DNA from: Micromonospora ferruginea
GTDB taxonomy: Bacteria > Actinomycetota > Actinomycetes > Mycobacteriales > Micromonosporaceae
Reading direction: 5' to 3'
Assembly: GCF_013694245.2 (NCBI RefSeq)
Contig: NZ_CP059322.2
Span: 244,001 to 308,000, forward strand
DNA length: 64,000 bases
Below are positions 39,507-48,526 of this stretch, one piece after another. Both the position numbers and the translations under genes were made by a program. The first letter of the stretch is position 1. Each line of letters begins with the position of its first letter. The notes below the pieces were generated by a model that saw nothing but the letters and a program-made list of their open reading frames with translations, ran no database searches and was not told the DNA's origin.

Positions 39507-40088
39507 ATGGCGAATCACGACCCCAAGGCGGACCTGCTCGACTATCTGCGCGGCGCTCGGGAGGCGGTGGTGTGGAAGCTCGACGGGCTGGACGAGTACG
39601 ACGTCCGCCGCCCGCTGACGCCCACCGGGACGAACCTGCTGGGGCTGGTCAAGCACCTGGCGCGCGGCGAGTTCGGCTACTTCGGGGAGACCTTCGGGCG
39701 GCCCGCCGACGCCGTTGCGCGATGGCCCGAGGGGGAGGCGTCGTGGGACGCCTGGGCGCTGCCGACCGAGTCGCGCGAGTCCGTCGTCGACCTCTACCGG
39801 CAGGCCTGGGCGCACGCCGACGCGACGATCGAGGCACTGCCGCTGGACGCCGTCGGCCGGGTGCCGTGGTGGGGTGACGGCGGCGAGGTGACGCTGCACC
39901 AGATCATGGTTCACGTCACCGCCGAGACGCAGCGTCACGCCGGCCACGCCGACATCGTTCGGGAGCTGATCGACGGTACGGTCGGCCTGCTGCGGACGAC
40001 GACGAACGTGCCGACGTCGGACGCGGCGCACTGGGCCACGCACCGGGAGCTGGTGGAGCGGAACGCGCGGGAGGCGGCCGGCCGATGA
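39507..40088 (+). CDS. DinB-family protein
   Basis: A 193-residue four-helix-bundle protein of the DinB/DUF664 type. Metal-ligand positions fit H in LVKHLARGEFGYFGET and the late HQIMVHVTAETQRHAGHADIVREL, where several His are spaced for one divalent ion. ATG 39507 is preferred; the ATG at 39495 is also in frame. DinB relatives include mycothiol- and bacillithiol-dependent transferases, so a thiol-dependent detoxification role is possible. The stop overlaps the P-loop gene start (ATGA), so the two are cotranslated. Confidence 0.9.
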   Translation: MANHDPKADLLDYLRGAREAVVWKLDGLDEYDVRRPLTPTGTNLLGLVKHLARGEFGYFGETFGRPADAVARWPEGEASWDAWALPTESRESVVDLYRQAWAHADATIEALPLDAVGRVPWWGDGGEVTLHQIMVHVTAETQRHAGHADIVRELIDGTVGLLRTTTNVPTSDAAHWATHRELVERNAREAAGR

Positions 40089-40765
40089 GGCGTACCGTGG
40101 ATCTCGTTCGCCGTCTCGCCCACGTGCGGTGGCTCGCCGGGGGCACCGGGACGGGCAAGAGCACCCTCGCCCGCGTCCTGGCCGAGCGGCACGACGTGCT
40201 GATCTACGACGGTGACCGCGCGGAACGCGACTACGTCGGTCGGTGCACCGCGGGGGACCAGCCGTACCTCTGGGCGTTGCTGCACGCCCCGGCGGCGCGG
40301 CGGTGGAACGGCCGCAGCGCGCAGGAGATCTTCGAGTCGATGCCGAGCCTGCACGGTGAGACGTTCGGGTTCGTGGTGGACGACCTGCTGGCGTTGCCCG
40401 CGGACCGTCCGATCCTGGTCGACGACTTCCGCACCCTGCCCGGCGAGGTGGCTCCGCTGCTGACCTGGCCGGAGCAGGCGGTGTTCCTCCTGCCGACGCC
40501 GACGTTCCGGGACCGGGCGTTGCGTGCCCGGTTCGCCGACCCCGCGCGGGCCCGGGCGAACTGGGGAGACGGCGACCACCGCGAGGCGCTCGCCCTGCGG
40601 CTGGGGCGCGACGAGCTGTGGGACGCCGAGATCCGCCGTCGGGCGGCCGTCTCGCGCCTGCCGGTGGTGACCGTCGACGGCTCGCGCGACGTCCGCGACC
40701 TCGCCGACGACCTCGCCGCCCGGTTCCGCCTGACCGACCGTACGGCTCGGCAGGCCGATCGGTGA
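40085..40765 (+). CDS. P-loop kinase-like NTPase
   Basis: A 226-residue protein with an N-terminal Walker A GGTGTGKSTLARVLAE, then a Walker-B-like PILVDDFRTLPGEV, and a lid-like region RDRALRARFADPARARANW. The pattern is that of small-molecule kinases (AAA_33-like or shikimate/gluconate-kinase-like). It overlaps the DinB stop. The substrate is unknown. The preceding DinB gene suggests a stress or resistance function, which is inference. Confidence 0.85.
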   Translation: MRRTVDLVRRLAHVRWLAGGTGTGKSTLARVLAERHDVLIYDGDRAERDYVGRCTAGDQPYLWALLHAPAARRWNGRSAQEIFESMPSLHGETFGFVVDDLLALPADRPILVDDFRTLPGEVAPLLTWPEQAVFLLPTPTFRDRALRARFADPARARANWGDGDHREALALRLGRDELWDAEIRRRAAVSRLPVVTVDGSRDVRDLADDLAARFRLTDRTARQADR

Positions 40766-41027
40766 CGGACCTGTTCCGCGCGGCCGAAGCCTCGGTCGCG
40801 GGCACCGGCAGCGTGACCCAGGAAGAAGGAGCGGTACTCGTTCGGGTGGCCCGGCTCGTCCATCAGGGGAGCGCCGAGGCGGGTGAGCGGCCGGGCGGCT
40901 ACGCCCAGGGCGGCGTGTGCCGGGCCAGGTAGGCGCGGGCGCGGGGGAGCGGATCCCCCCAGATATCGGTCCCGGCTAGACGCTGTCGGGGCGGACAGGA
41001 GGGTCGGGTGTCTTCCACACTGGACCG
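40766..41027 (+). other. 262-nt interval without a firm gene
   Basis: A GTG-initiated 56-codon frame (40762-40932) overlaps the previous stop, but shows no domain or convincing ribosome site. It may be a truncated gene. No other feature seen. Confidence 0.4.
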
Positions 41028-41672
41028 ATGAACCTCGACGATCATCTGCGGCGGGCCGGGGACCTCTGCGACCGGGTGGTGTTCGGAGGTGACCGCACCC
41101 TGCTGCCGGAGGCCGACCGCGCGCTCGACGCCGTGGAGGCGGAACTCGCGCTCACCAGGGGCCGCGTCCTGCACGCCCGATTCCTCGACGATCGGGTCGA
41201 GGACCCGCACGAGCTGGCGCTCTTCGAGCGGGCGTGCGCGACCTACGAAGCCCTGGGCGACGTGGGCGGTCAGGCTCGGGCCCGCTTCCAGATCGGCGTC
41301 TACCACCAGGTGGTACGCGCCGACAACGCCGCCGCCGTTCCCCAGTTCGAACGCTCCCGCACCCTCGCCGCGCAGGTCGCGGACGACCTGACCAGTTCCT
41401 ACGCCCTTCGCCACCTGGGGATCGCCGCCCACATGGTCGGCGACCTGGACGACGCGCGCGGGCACCTGGAGGAGTCCACCCGCCTGCGCCGGGCATGCGG
41501 ATTCCCGGCGGGTGTCGCCGCGAACCTGGTCGGCCTCGCCTACCTCGCCCGGGAGCAGAGCCGCCCCGAGGAGGCCGAAGCGCTGCTGGACGAGGCCGAG
41601 GCGCTGGCCGGCTCGGCCGGCGCCGACCGGATCGTCGGGCAGGTCGAGCAGGCACGCGCCGCGATGCGGTGA
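41028..41672 (+). CDS. tetratricopeptide-repeat protein
   Basis: A 214-residue all-helical protein with TPR-like repeats: ALFERACATYEALGDVGGQARARFQIGVY, then QFERSRTLAAQVADDLTSSYALRHLGIAAHMVGDLDDARGHLEES, then AEALLDEAEALAGSAGADRIVGQVEQA. Such proteins mediate protein contacts. It is convergent with the SRPBCC gene at 41683, 10 nt away. No ribosome site is obvious; CACACT lies 6 nt before the ATG and may be a weak -10 of a leaderless mRNA. Confidence 0.8.
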   Translation: MNLDDHLRRAGDLCDRVVFGGDRTLLPEADRALDAVEAELALTRGRVLHARFLDDRVEDPHELALFERACATYEALGDVGGQARARFQIGVYHQVVRADNAAAVPQFERSRTLAAQVADDLTSSYALRHLGIAAHMVGDLDDARGHLEESTRLRRACGFPAGVAANLVGLAYLAREQSRPEEAEALLDEAEALAGSAGADRIVGQVEQARAAMR

Positions 41673-41682
41673 CGGACGAGGG

Positions 41683-42150
41683 TCAGGCCCCGCGCTCGAC
41701 GTGGGACGCGAGATTCGCCAGGGAGGACGCGATGCCCTCCTCGTGGACGGCCTGGTCGATGCCGGGTGGCACGCCGGTCGCGGTGACCGTCACCTCGGTG
41801 CCGTCGCCGGCCGCGGCCAGGTGCCAGGTCATCGTCATGGTTCCCGCGTACGCCGGGTCGTCGGCCTGGAACACCGCGGTCTGCACCACCCGCGCCGGCC
41901 GCGCCAGCTCGGCGAACCCGACGTCCACGACGTCGGTCGCGTCCGACGTCTTGCCCGGGCTGTCGGTGGGGTCGAGGTAGGTGAGCACCATCCGGAACCC
42001 GCCGCCGGGGCGGGGATCCCACCGGTCGATCCGCCCCCGCATGCCCTCGGGCGGCAGCCACGCCTCGAGCGCCGCCCGGTCCAGGAGCGCGTCGTAGACC
42101 GTCGCCGGCGGCGCGGCGATCGCCCGGCTCGCCCGATCGATCCTGCTCAT
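41683..42150 (-). CDS. SRPBCC/AHSA1-family protein
   Basis: A 155-residue START-like fold protein: ASRAIAAPPATVYDALLDRAALEAWLPPEGM at the start, RIDRWDPRPGGGFRMVLTY, and a C-terminal helix region preceded by VTVTATGVPPGIDQAVHEEG. The family binds small hydrophobic molecules. ATG 42150 lies 6 nt after TAGAAT (plus-strand 42157-42162), a clean leaderless promoter. It is divergent from the GNAT gene. No ArsR partner is adjacent, unlike the other SRPBCC genes here. Confidence 0.9.
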   Translation of the reverse strand: MSRIDRASRAIAAPPATVYDALLDRAALEAWLPPEGMRGRIDRWDPRPGGGFRMVLTYLDPTDSPGKTSDATDVVDVGFAELARPARVVQTAVFQADDPAYAGTMTMTWHLAAAGDGTEVTVTATGVPPGIDQAVHEEGIASSLANLASHVERGA

Positions 42151-42189
42151 CGTCCGATTCTAGGACGCGGACGGGTGCAGGATGGGCGG

Positions 42190-42777
42190 GTGAGGTTTCC
42201 ACTCTCGACACGGCCGGCCGTCCCCGCCGGCACGCTCGCGGCCGGTCCGCAACCCACGCTCGCCGCCGGCCGCGACCTCGTCCTGCGGCCCTGGCGGGAC
42301 ACCGACGCGGCGGCGTTCCTGGCCGCGTACCGGGATCCGGAGATCCGGCGCTGGCACACCCGCCGGCCCGCCTCCGAGGAGCAGGTCCGCGAGTGGTTCG
42401 CGTTCTACCGCCGGGCGTGGCGGCAGGAGACGGCGGCGAGCTGGGCGATGACGTACGGCGGTGGTGACGCGCTGGGCCGCATCGTCGTGGGCGCGATGGA
42501 CCTCGGTGACGGGGTGGCGGTGTGCGCGTACTGGGTGGCGCCGGCCGCGCGCGGCGCGGGCGTGGCCTCCCGGTCGCTGCGGGCGGTGAGCGACTGGGCG
42601 TTCGGCGCGGTGGGCTTCCACCGCCTCGAACTCGACCACTCGACCCGCAACCACGCGTCCTGCCGGGTCGCCGTCAAGGCCGGCTTCCGTCCGGAGGGCA
42701 CCCGACGCAGCGCCGCCGTGCACGCGGACGGACGACACGACATGCACGTGCACGCCCGCGTCCGCGGCGACGACTGA
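42190..42777 (+). CDS. GNAT-family N-acetyltransferase
   Basis: A 195-residue acetyltransferase of the RimJ/RimL-like group. It begins LVLRPWRDTDAAAFLAAYRD. It has the acetyl-CoA loop in YWVAPAARGAGVASRSLRAVSDWAF and the C-terminal HRLELDHSTRNHASCRVAVKAGFRPEGTRR motif. The GTG start at 42190 is chosen from the conserved N-terminus; no clear ribosome site. These enzymes acetylate protein N-termini, amines or antibiotics; the target is unknown. Confidence 0.9.
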   Translation: MRFPLSTRPAVPAGTLAAGPQPTLAAGRDLVLRPWRDTDAAAFLAAYRDPEIRRWHTRRPASEEQVREWFAFYRRAWRQETAASWAMTYGGGDALGRIVVGAMDLGDGVAVCAYWVAPAARGAGVASRSLRAVSDWAFGAVGFHRLELDHSTRNHASCRVAVKAGFRPEGTRRSAAVHADGRHDMHVHARVRGDD

Positions 42778-42874
42778 CACGGTCGGTCGGTCCGTCCGGG
42801 GCGTGGGCGCGGGGCGGTCCCGGAGAGCGTCCGTGTGTGATGATCGATGCCGAGGGCCGTCGGCGGGAGGGCAC

Positions 42875-43471
42875 ATGACCGAGCCACCGCGCGGCGCCGC
42901 GCCACGGACGTCGTTCTGGCAGTCGATGGCCGGGATGCTCACCGCCGTCGCCGCCCTGATCACCGCGCTCGTCGGTGTCGCGGCATTCCTCCACCAGGTC
43001 ACCGGTGGCGGCTCCGCCGCACCTCCGGCAACGCGGTCGTCGGCCTCCTCCGCCCCGCCCCGGGCGGCCGGCCAGGAGACGTCCCCGCCGCCGGTCACCG
43101 CCCCGGAGGGCGCCGCCGCCGGCCCGTTCGACTTGCTCTTCAACAACAACGGCGTCGATCTCGACGCCGACCCGCCCAGGGTGGCCACCCGGCCGGACAC
43201 CGGCATCGACATCTACGACGGCGGCGGCTCGATCCAGAGCTATCCCGTCTGGGCCGGCCTGGCCAGATGGAGTCGCGCCGGCACACCCACCCGGGAGGAC
43301 TGCCTCGCCCTGCTCAACGGCTTCGCGACGATCGACTCCACCTACCGCAAGGGCAGTCGATACTGCGTGCACACGCGGGAGGAGGTCCACGTCGCGTTCG
43401 TCGAGTTCGTCGCACCGGTCGAAGCGGGCTGGAAGATCCGGGTGACGGTCTGGCCGGGCACGGCGGACTGA
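42875..43471 (+). CDS. membrane-anchored extracytoplasmic protein of unknown function
   Basis: A 198-residue protein with one N-terminal membrane segment (MLTAVAALITALVGVAAFLHQV), a Pro/Ser/Ala-rich linker, then a globular domain. That domain includes FDLLFNNNGVDLDADPP and two Cys (EDCLALLNGFATID and SRYCVHTREEV) likely to pair. ATG 42875 has CGGGAGG 5 nt upstream. Proteins with this architecture are common and uncharacterised in Micromonospora and Streptomyces. Confidence 0.75.
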   Translation: MTEPPRGAAPRTSFWQSMAGMLTAVAALITALVGVAAFLHQVTGGGSAAPPATRSSASSAPPRAAGQETSPPPVTAPEGAAAGPFDLLFNNNGVDLDADPPRVATRPDTGIDIYDGGGSIQSYPVWAGLARWSRAGTPTREDCLALLNGFATIDSTYRKGSRYCVHTREEVHVAFVEFVAPVEAGWKIRVTVWPGTAD

Positions 43472-43551
43472 CCGCTCGATGTTCTGCAAGCACCCGAGCG
43501 GAGGTGGCACCGGCCAGCTCAGGTGCCTTGCCGTGTACTAGCGTCGGAACG

Positions 43552-43944
43552 GTGGGAAAGCATGCTGCGAGCTACGAGCCGCTGACGGCGGTGCGTCTGG
43601 GTGCGCTGCTCGCCGGCGCTGACGACAGCCGGCGGTGGCGCTTGGTGGCGGAATTCCTGGAGGAGTACCGCTGGGAGCCGGTGGAGACTCGCCGGCTGCT
43701 GCTGGACGGTGAGCCGGCCTCCACCGGCAACGAGCACTGGGACGTGTTCCTCGCGGCGCTGGCAGAGCATCTGAGCGCCAAAGACGGGCGTGGCGCGCCA
43801 CCGTGGGTCGAGGCGCGGTCGCTCCGCACGTTCTGGTTCCCGTTCAACACGAGCGCCGCCCGGGTGGATGCGGTGGTCCACGCGCCGGCCGCATTCCGTC
43901 GCCGTGGCGTCTACGTCTCGGCCCAAGAGTTGGAGGTGGCGTGA
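43552..43944 (+). CDS. putative antitoxin-like partner of the nucleotidyltransferase
   Basis: A 130-residue protein, mostly helical in its first half (LTAVRLGALLAGADDSRRWRLVAEFLEEYRWEP) and ending SAARVDAVVHAPAAFRRRGVYVSAQELEVA. The GTG at 43552 follows TAGCGT (43539-43544) by 7 nt, a leaderless promoter. Its stop overlaps the GTG of the nucleotidyltransferase gene by four bases. The order small-partner then nucleotidyltransferase, and the tight coupling, resemble AbiEi/AbiEii-type toxin-antitoxin loci. The C-terminus could interact with DNA or with the partner. No family is recognised with certainty. Confidence 0.72.
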   Translation: MGKHAASYEPLTAVRLGALLAGADDSRRWRLVAEFLEEYRWEPVETRRLLLDGEPASTGNEHWDVFLAALAEHLSAKDGRGAPPWVEARSLRTFWFPFNTSAARVDAVVHAPAAFRRRGVYVSAQELEVA

Positions 43945-44471
43945 GCATCGATGATCCACTTCTGGACCGCACGGCGATCGAGGGCGCCTTCCGCCGGCTC
44001 GGTGACCGGCTGGCGAGGCGAGGCGTCGTCGCGGACCTCTACATCTTCGGCGGGGCGGCGATGGCACTGGCTTACGACGCCCGACGAGCCACGCGTGACA
44101 TCGACGCCGTTTTCCAGCCGCATGGCATCGTGCTCGACGAAGCCCGGGCCGTCGCCGACGAACTCGGCATGCCGCACTGGTGGCTGAACGAGCAGGCGAG
44201 CGCCTACGTCGCACCTGGCGGCGATGCGGCTGCGCCACGCGTCTTCGACCACCCTGGTCTGCGCGTCTCGGCAGCGTCTCCGGAGCACCTGCTGGCCATG
44301 AAGGTGCTTGCCGCTCGCCGACGGGATGCGGAGGACATCCGATTTCTCGTCGATCATCTTGGGCTGACGAGCGCGGAACAGGTTCTCGGGCTATGTGCCG
44401 AGATCTTCCCGGACGAGGAGGTCCCGGGACGCGCGAGATTGGTGCTCGACGACGTGTTCGGGGTGGAATGA
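43941..44471 (+). CDS. nucleotidyltransferase (DUF6036/AbiEii-like), putative toxin
   Basis: A 176-residue nucleotidyltransferase-fold protein. The catalytic pattern is ADLYIFGGAAMALAYDARRATRDIDAVF, with GG-x-AM and D-x-D, and a later SPEHLLAMKVLAARRRDAEDIRFLVDHL typical of AbiEii/DUF6036 proteins. The GTG overlaps the upstream stop. Related AbiEii toxins transfer nucleotides to tRNA or protein and are held in check by the upstream protein. Whether this member is toxic is untested. Confidence 0.85.
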   Translation: MSIDDPLLDRTAIEGAFRRLGDRLARRGVVADLYIFGGAAMALAYDARRATRDIDAVFQPHGIVLDEARAVADELGMPHWWLNEQASAYVAPGGDAAAPRVFDHPGLRVSAASPEHLLAMKVLAARRRDAEDIRFLVDHLGLTSAEQVLGLCAEIFPDEEVPGRARLVLDDVFGVE

Positions 44472-44542
44472 CGGTATCTAGACTGCTGCACGGGCCCTGA
44501 CCACGGCGGTGGCGTCGGTCGCGCGGATGAGAGAGTGACAGC

Positions 44543-47500
44543 GTGCGGGTGGGGATCCTCGGGCCGCTGGAGGTCAGCGACGGCGCGCAGCTCGTCGACG
44601 TCGCCGGGGCGCGGCTGCGGGCGCTGCTGATCCGTCTCGCCCTCGACCCGGGCCGGCCGGTCAGCGTCCCGGCGCTGGCCGAGGCGCTCTGGGCGGACGC
44701 GCCGCCCGCCGACACCGCGAACGCCGTGCAGACACTGGTGTCCCGGCTGCGCCGGGCGGTGCCCGGGCTGGGCGTCCGCAGCGGCCCGGCCGGTTACCGG
44801 CTCGACCTGGACCCGGACGACGTGGACGCCGAACGGTTCGCGCGGCTGGCCCGGGACGGCCGGGAGGCGCTGCGCGCCGGGGACGCGGAGCGGGCGCTCG
44901 GAACGCTGCGGGACGCGCTGGCGCTGTGGCGCGGCCCGGCGCTGGCCGAGGTCGGCGACGCGCCCTACGCGGGCGCGGCGGTGGCCCGCCTGACGGAGCT
45001 GCGGCTGACCGCGCAGGAGGACCGGATCGAGGCGGAGCTGCGGACCGGCCGCGCGGAGCTGCTGGTCGCCGAGCTGGACGAGCTGACCGCCGCGCACCCG
45101 TTGCGGGAACGGCTGGCCGCGCTGCACCTGCGCACGCTCGCCGCCGCCGGGCGACCGGCCGAGGCGCTGGCCGGGTACGAGCGGGTGCGGGCGCGGCTCG
45201 CGGACGAGCTGGGCGTGGACCCCTCGACCGAGCTGCGCGCGGCGCACCTGGCGCTGCTGCGGGGCGACGCGGCGCCGCCCCCGGTGGCCGCCGCGCCGCG
45301 CGGGAACCTGCGCGCCGCGCTCACCACGTTCGTCGGGCGCGACGACGACCTGCGCCGGCTCACCGGGCTGCTCGCCGGCAACCGGCTGGTCACGTTGATC
45401 GGGCCGGGCGGGGCCGGGAAGACCCGACTGGCGAGCGTCGCGGCGGGGCGGCTCGCCGGTGGCGTACCCGGTGGGGCGTGGCTGGTCGAGCTGGCCCCGA
45501 TCACCGACCCGGCGGACGTGCCGCGGGCGGTGCTCGACACGCTCGGCCGGCGGGACCGGGCGTTGGAGCCGACCCGGCCGACGGCGCGGGACACGCTCGG
45601 GCGGCTGGTCGACGCGATCGCCGGGGACCGGACGCTGATCGTGCTGGACAACTGCGAGCACGTGGTGGAGGCCGCCGCCCGGCTCGCCGAGGAGCTGCTC
45701 GGCCGCTGCCCGGGGCTGATCGTGCTGGCCACGTCCCGTGAGCCGCTGGGCATCGTCGGCGAGGCGCTGGAGCCCGTACCGCCGTTGCGCCTGCCGCCGG
45801 CGGACGCGACGCCGGCCGACGCGCTCGCGTACCCGTCGGTGCAGTTGCTGCGCGACCGGGCGGTGGCCGTGCGGGCCGGGTTCGCGGTGACCGGTGACAA
45901 CGTCGCCGACGTGGTGGAGATCTGTCGTCGGCTGGACGGCCTGCCGCTGGCCATCGAGCTGGCCGCGGCGCGGCTGCGGACGCTGTCGCCGAGGCAGGTC
46001 GCGGCCGCTCTGGACGACCGGTTCCGGCTGCTGACCGGCGGCAGCCGCACCGCGCTGCCCCGGCACCGGACGCTGCGGGCGGTGGTGGACTGGAGCTGGG
46101 GGCTGCTCACCGACGACGAGCGCCGGCTGGCCGAGCGCCTGGCCGTGTTCCCCGCCTCGGTCACCGCCGAGTCGGCGGCCGGCGTCGGCGGGCCGGCCGC
46201 CGCCGCGCTGCTCGACGCGCTTGTCGACAAGTCGCTGCTCCAGGTGGTCGGCGACGGGCGCTTCCGGATGCTGGAGACCATCCGGGAGTACGGGTTGGAG
46301 CGGCTGGTCGCCGCCGGTTCCGCCGCCGAGGCGCGGGCCGCGCACGCCGCGTACTTCCGGGAGCTGGTGGCGACCGCGGAGCCGCACCTGCGTACCGCCG
46401 GTCAACTGCCCTGGCTGCGGCTGCTGGCGGCGGAGCGGGAGAACATCGTCGGCGCGCTGCACTTCGCCTGCGACGCCGGGGACGCGGACACCGCGCTGCG
46501 GATCGGCGCGGGCCTGGCGCTGCCGCTGACCATCTGGGGCGACGACGGCGGGATCGGCGGCGACGTGCTGGCCCGCGCGCTGGAGCTGCCCGGTCCGGCG
46601 CCGGCGGCGGAGCGGGCCGTGGTGCTCGCCATCCGCGCGATCCGGGAGATGTTCCACGGCGCCCGCGAGCCGACGGAGGAGCGGATCGCGGAGCTGACCG
46701 ACGCGGTGCGCGCGGCGGAGGGGACGAAGCACCCGATCGTGGCGCTGCTCGAACCGGTGCTGGCGATGTTCACCGACGACACGGCCGCCGGGCTCGCCGC
46801 CGTCGACCGCGCCCGTGGCCACCCCGACCCGTGGACCGACGGGACGTTGCTGGCGATGCGCGGCCAGATCAAGGAGAACGACGGCGACGCCGAGGGCATG
46901 CTGCGCGACTCGACCCGGGCCATCGAGGAACTCCGCGCGGTCGGCGAGCGGTGGAGCCTGTCGATGGTCCTGAGCCAGCACGCCGACGCGCTGACCAAAC
47001 GTGGCGACTTCGCGGCGGCGACGGCCGCGTTGGAGGAGTCGGCGCGGCTGGCCCGCGAGCTCGACCCGACCGCCGAGCCGGGTTTCCAACTGATCTGGCT
47101 GGCCGGCATCCAGGCCCGCTCCGGCGACGTCGCCGGAGCCAAGGCGGAGCTGCGCCGGTTCGTCGCCGCCCGGACGGCCGACCGGGACGGCCGGGACGCC
47201 GCGTTCGGGCTGATGATGCTCGGTGCCATCGCGCGGCAGGAGGGTTCGCTCGACGAGGCGCAGGAGTGCCTCACCGAGGCGAAGCGTCGCCAGGAGGACG
47301 CGCCGATGCTCGCGCCGCAGTTCCGCGGGCTGCTGCTGACCGAGTCGGGGCACCTGGCGCTGGCCCGCGGTGACGTGGCGGGGGCGCGGGCCTGCATGTC
47401 CGAGGCCGTCGTCCGGGGCCTCGCCGCCCGGGACATGCCGGTGGTCGCGATCATCGCGGTCGGCTGGGTCGCGGTCGCCGAGGCGGAGGGCCGGTACGAG

Positions 47501-47695
47501 CGGGCCGCCGAGCTGCTCGGCACGTCCGACTTGCTGCGCGGCTGGCCGGACCGCTCGGACCCGGACGCGCAGCGGCTCGCCGAGCGGCTGCGCGCCGTGC
47601 TGGGCGACGAGGGCTACGCCGCCGCGTACGCCCGGGGGCACGGCCTGAGCCGGGCCGACGCCCTCGCATCCGTGGGCGTCGACCCGGCTCGGTGA
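44543..47695 (+). CDS. SARP/AfsR-like regulator with BTAD, NB-ARC and TPR regions
   Basis: A 1050-residue regulator. Residues 1-90 are an OmpR-type winged helix (MRVGILGPLEVSDGAQLVDV opening, PALAEALWADAPPADTANAVQTLVSRLR). About 95-240 is the BTAD. About 255-560 is an NB-ARC/LuxR-like ATPase with GPGGAGKTRL, LIVLDNCEHV, and LDGLPLAIELAAARL. The rest is a helical TPR-like region. AfsR-type proteins activate secondary-metabolite operons. The GTG at 44543 has GAGAG upstream. It is convergent with an exporter operon at 47702-49479, which it might influence, although nothing in the sequence shows this. Confidence 0.93.
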   Translation: MRVGILGPLEVSDGAQLVDVAGARLRALLIRLALDPGRPVSVPALAEALWADAPPADTANAVQTLVSRLRRAVPGLGVRSGPAGYRLDLDPDDVDAERFARLARDGREALRAGDAERALGTLRDALALWRGPALAEVGDAPYAGAAVARLTELRLTAQEDRIEAELRTGRAELLVAELDELTAAHPLRERLAALHLRTLAAAGRPAEALAGYERVRARLADELGVDPSTELRAAHLALLRGDAAPPPVAAAPRGNLRAALTTFVGRDDDLRRLTGLLAGNRLVTLIGPGGAGKTRLASVAAGRLAGGVPGGAWLVELAPITDPADVPRAVLDTLGRRDRALEPTRPTARDTLGRLVDAIAGDRTLIVLDNCEHVVEAAARLAEELLGRCPGLIVLATSREPLGIVGEALEPVPPLRLPPADATPADALAYPSVQLLRDRAVAVRAGFAVTGDNVADVVEICRRLDGLPLAIELAAARLRTLSPRQVAAALDDRFRLLTGGSRTALPRHRTLRAVVDWSWGLLTDDERRLAERLAVFPASVTAESAAGVGGPAAAALLDALVDKSLLQVVGDGRFRMLETIREYGLERLVAAGSAAEARAAHAAYFRELVATAEPHLRTAGQLPWLRLLAAERENIVGALHFACDAGDADTALRIGAGLALPLTIWGDDGGIGGDVLARALELPGPAPAAERAVVLAIRAIREMFHGAREPTEERIAELTDAVRAAEGTKHPIVALLEPVLAMFTDDTAAGLAAVDRARGHPDPWTDGTLLAMRGQIKENDGDAEGMLRDSTRAIEELRAVGERWSLSMVLSQHADALTKRGDFAAATAALEESARLARELDPTAEPGFQLIWLAGIQARSGDVAGAKAELRRFVAARTADRDGRDAAFGLMMLGAIARQEGSLDEAQECLTEAKRRQEDAPMLAPQFRGLLLTESGHLALARGDVAGARACMSEAVVRGLAARDMPVVAIIAVGWVAVAEAEGRYERAAELLGTSDLLRGWPDRSDPDAQRLAERLRAVLGDEGYAAAYARGHGLSRADALASVGVDPAR

Positions 47696-47701
47696 GGCCG
47701 G

Positions 47702-48526
47702 TCAGGCCCGGCGCCGGTAGGCCCGGACGGCGAGCGGCGCGAAGACCGCGATGATCGCCACGGTCCAGAGCAGCGACCGGGTGACCGGCCCGGCGACCGG
47801 TCCGCCGATGATCAGTCCCCGGGCCGCCTCCATCACGTCGGCCACCGGGTTCACCCCGACCCACCACTGCAACCAGCCGGGCAGCGTGTCGGTCGGCACC
47901 ATCATGTTGGTGCCGAAGGTCAGCGGGAACAGCAGCAGGAAGGCGGTGCCCTGCACGGCGCCCGGGCTGCGCATCAGCACCCCGAGCAGCACGCCGATCC
48001 AGCTCACCGCGAACGCGAACGCGATGGTCAGCAGGCAGGCCGCCAGCGTGGACAGCGGGTCGGTGCCGATCCGGAAGCCGATGGCGTAGCCGAACGCGAA
48101 CAGCACCACGATGGAGACCACGAACCGGACCAGGTCGCCGACCACGGAGCCGACCAGCGGCGCGGATCGGGCGATCGGCAGGCTGCGGAACCGGTCGAAG
48201 ACGCCCTTCTCCACGTCGGTGTTCAGACTGACGCCGGTCGCGATGGACGCGAAGAGCACGGTCTGCACCATGATCGCCGGGAGCAGGAACTCCAGGTAGG
48301 CGTGCTGCGAGCCGGAGATCGCGCCGCCCAGCAGGTAGACGAAGATGAGCACGAAGATGATCGGCTGGAGTGTCACGTCCAGCAGTTGCTCCGGGGTGCG
48401 CATCGTCTTGACCAGGCTGCGGCCGGCGAGCGCGAGGCTGTGCCGGGCCAGCCCGAACGGGCGGGCGCCCACCCGGGGCGCGCGGGTCCGGGGCGGCGTC
48501 GCCGCCGCGCGAATGGTCGTGGTCAT
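47702..48526 (-). CDS. ABC-2 type exporter permease (DrrB-like)
   Basis: A 274-residue permease with about six helices. It has the DrrB pattern: LVKTMRTPEQLLDVTLQPIIFVLIFVYLL, TGVSLNTDVEKGVFDRFRSLPIARSAPLVG and MVPTDTLPGWLQWWVGVNPVADVMEAARGL. The start overlaps the ATPase stop (ATGA), so it is coupled to the gene at 48523-49479. Drug, glycolipid or antibiotic export is the usual role. Confidence 0.92.
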   Translation of the reverse strand: MTTTIRAAATPPRTRAPRVGARPFGLARHSLALAGRSLVKTMRTPEQLLDVTLQPIIFVLIFVYLLGGAISGSQHAYLEFLLPAIMVQTVLFASIATGVSLNTDVEKGVFDRFRSLPIARSAPLVGSVVGDLVRFVVSIVVLFAFGYAIGFRIGTDPLSTLAACLLTIAFAFAVSWIGVLLGVLMRSPGAVQGTAFLLLFPLTFGTNMMVPTDTLPGWLQWWVGVNPVADVMEAARGLIIGGPVAGPVTRSLLWTVAIIAVFAPLAVRAYRRRA

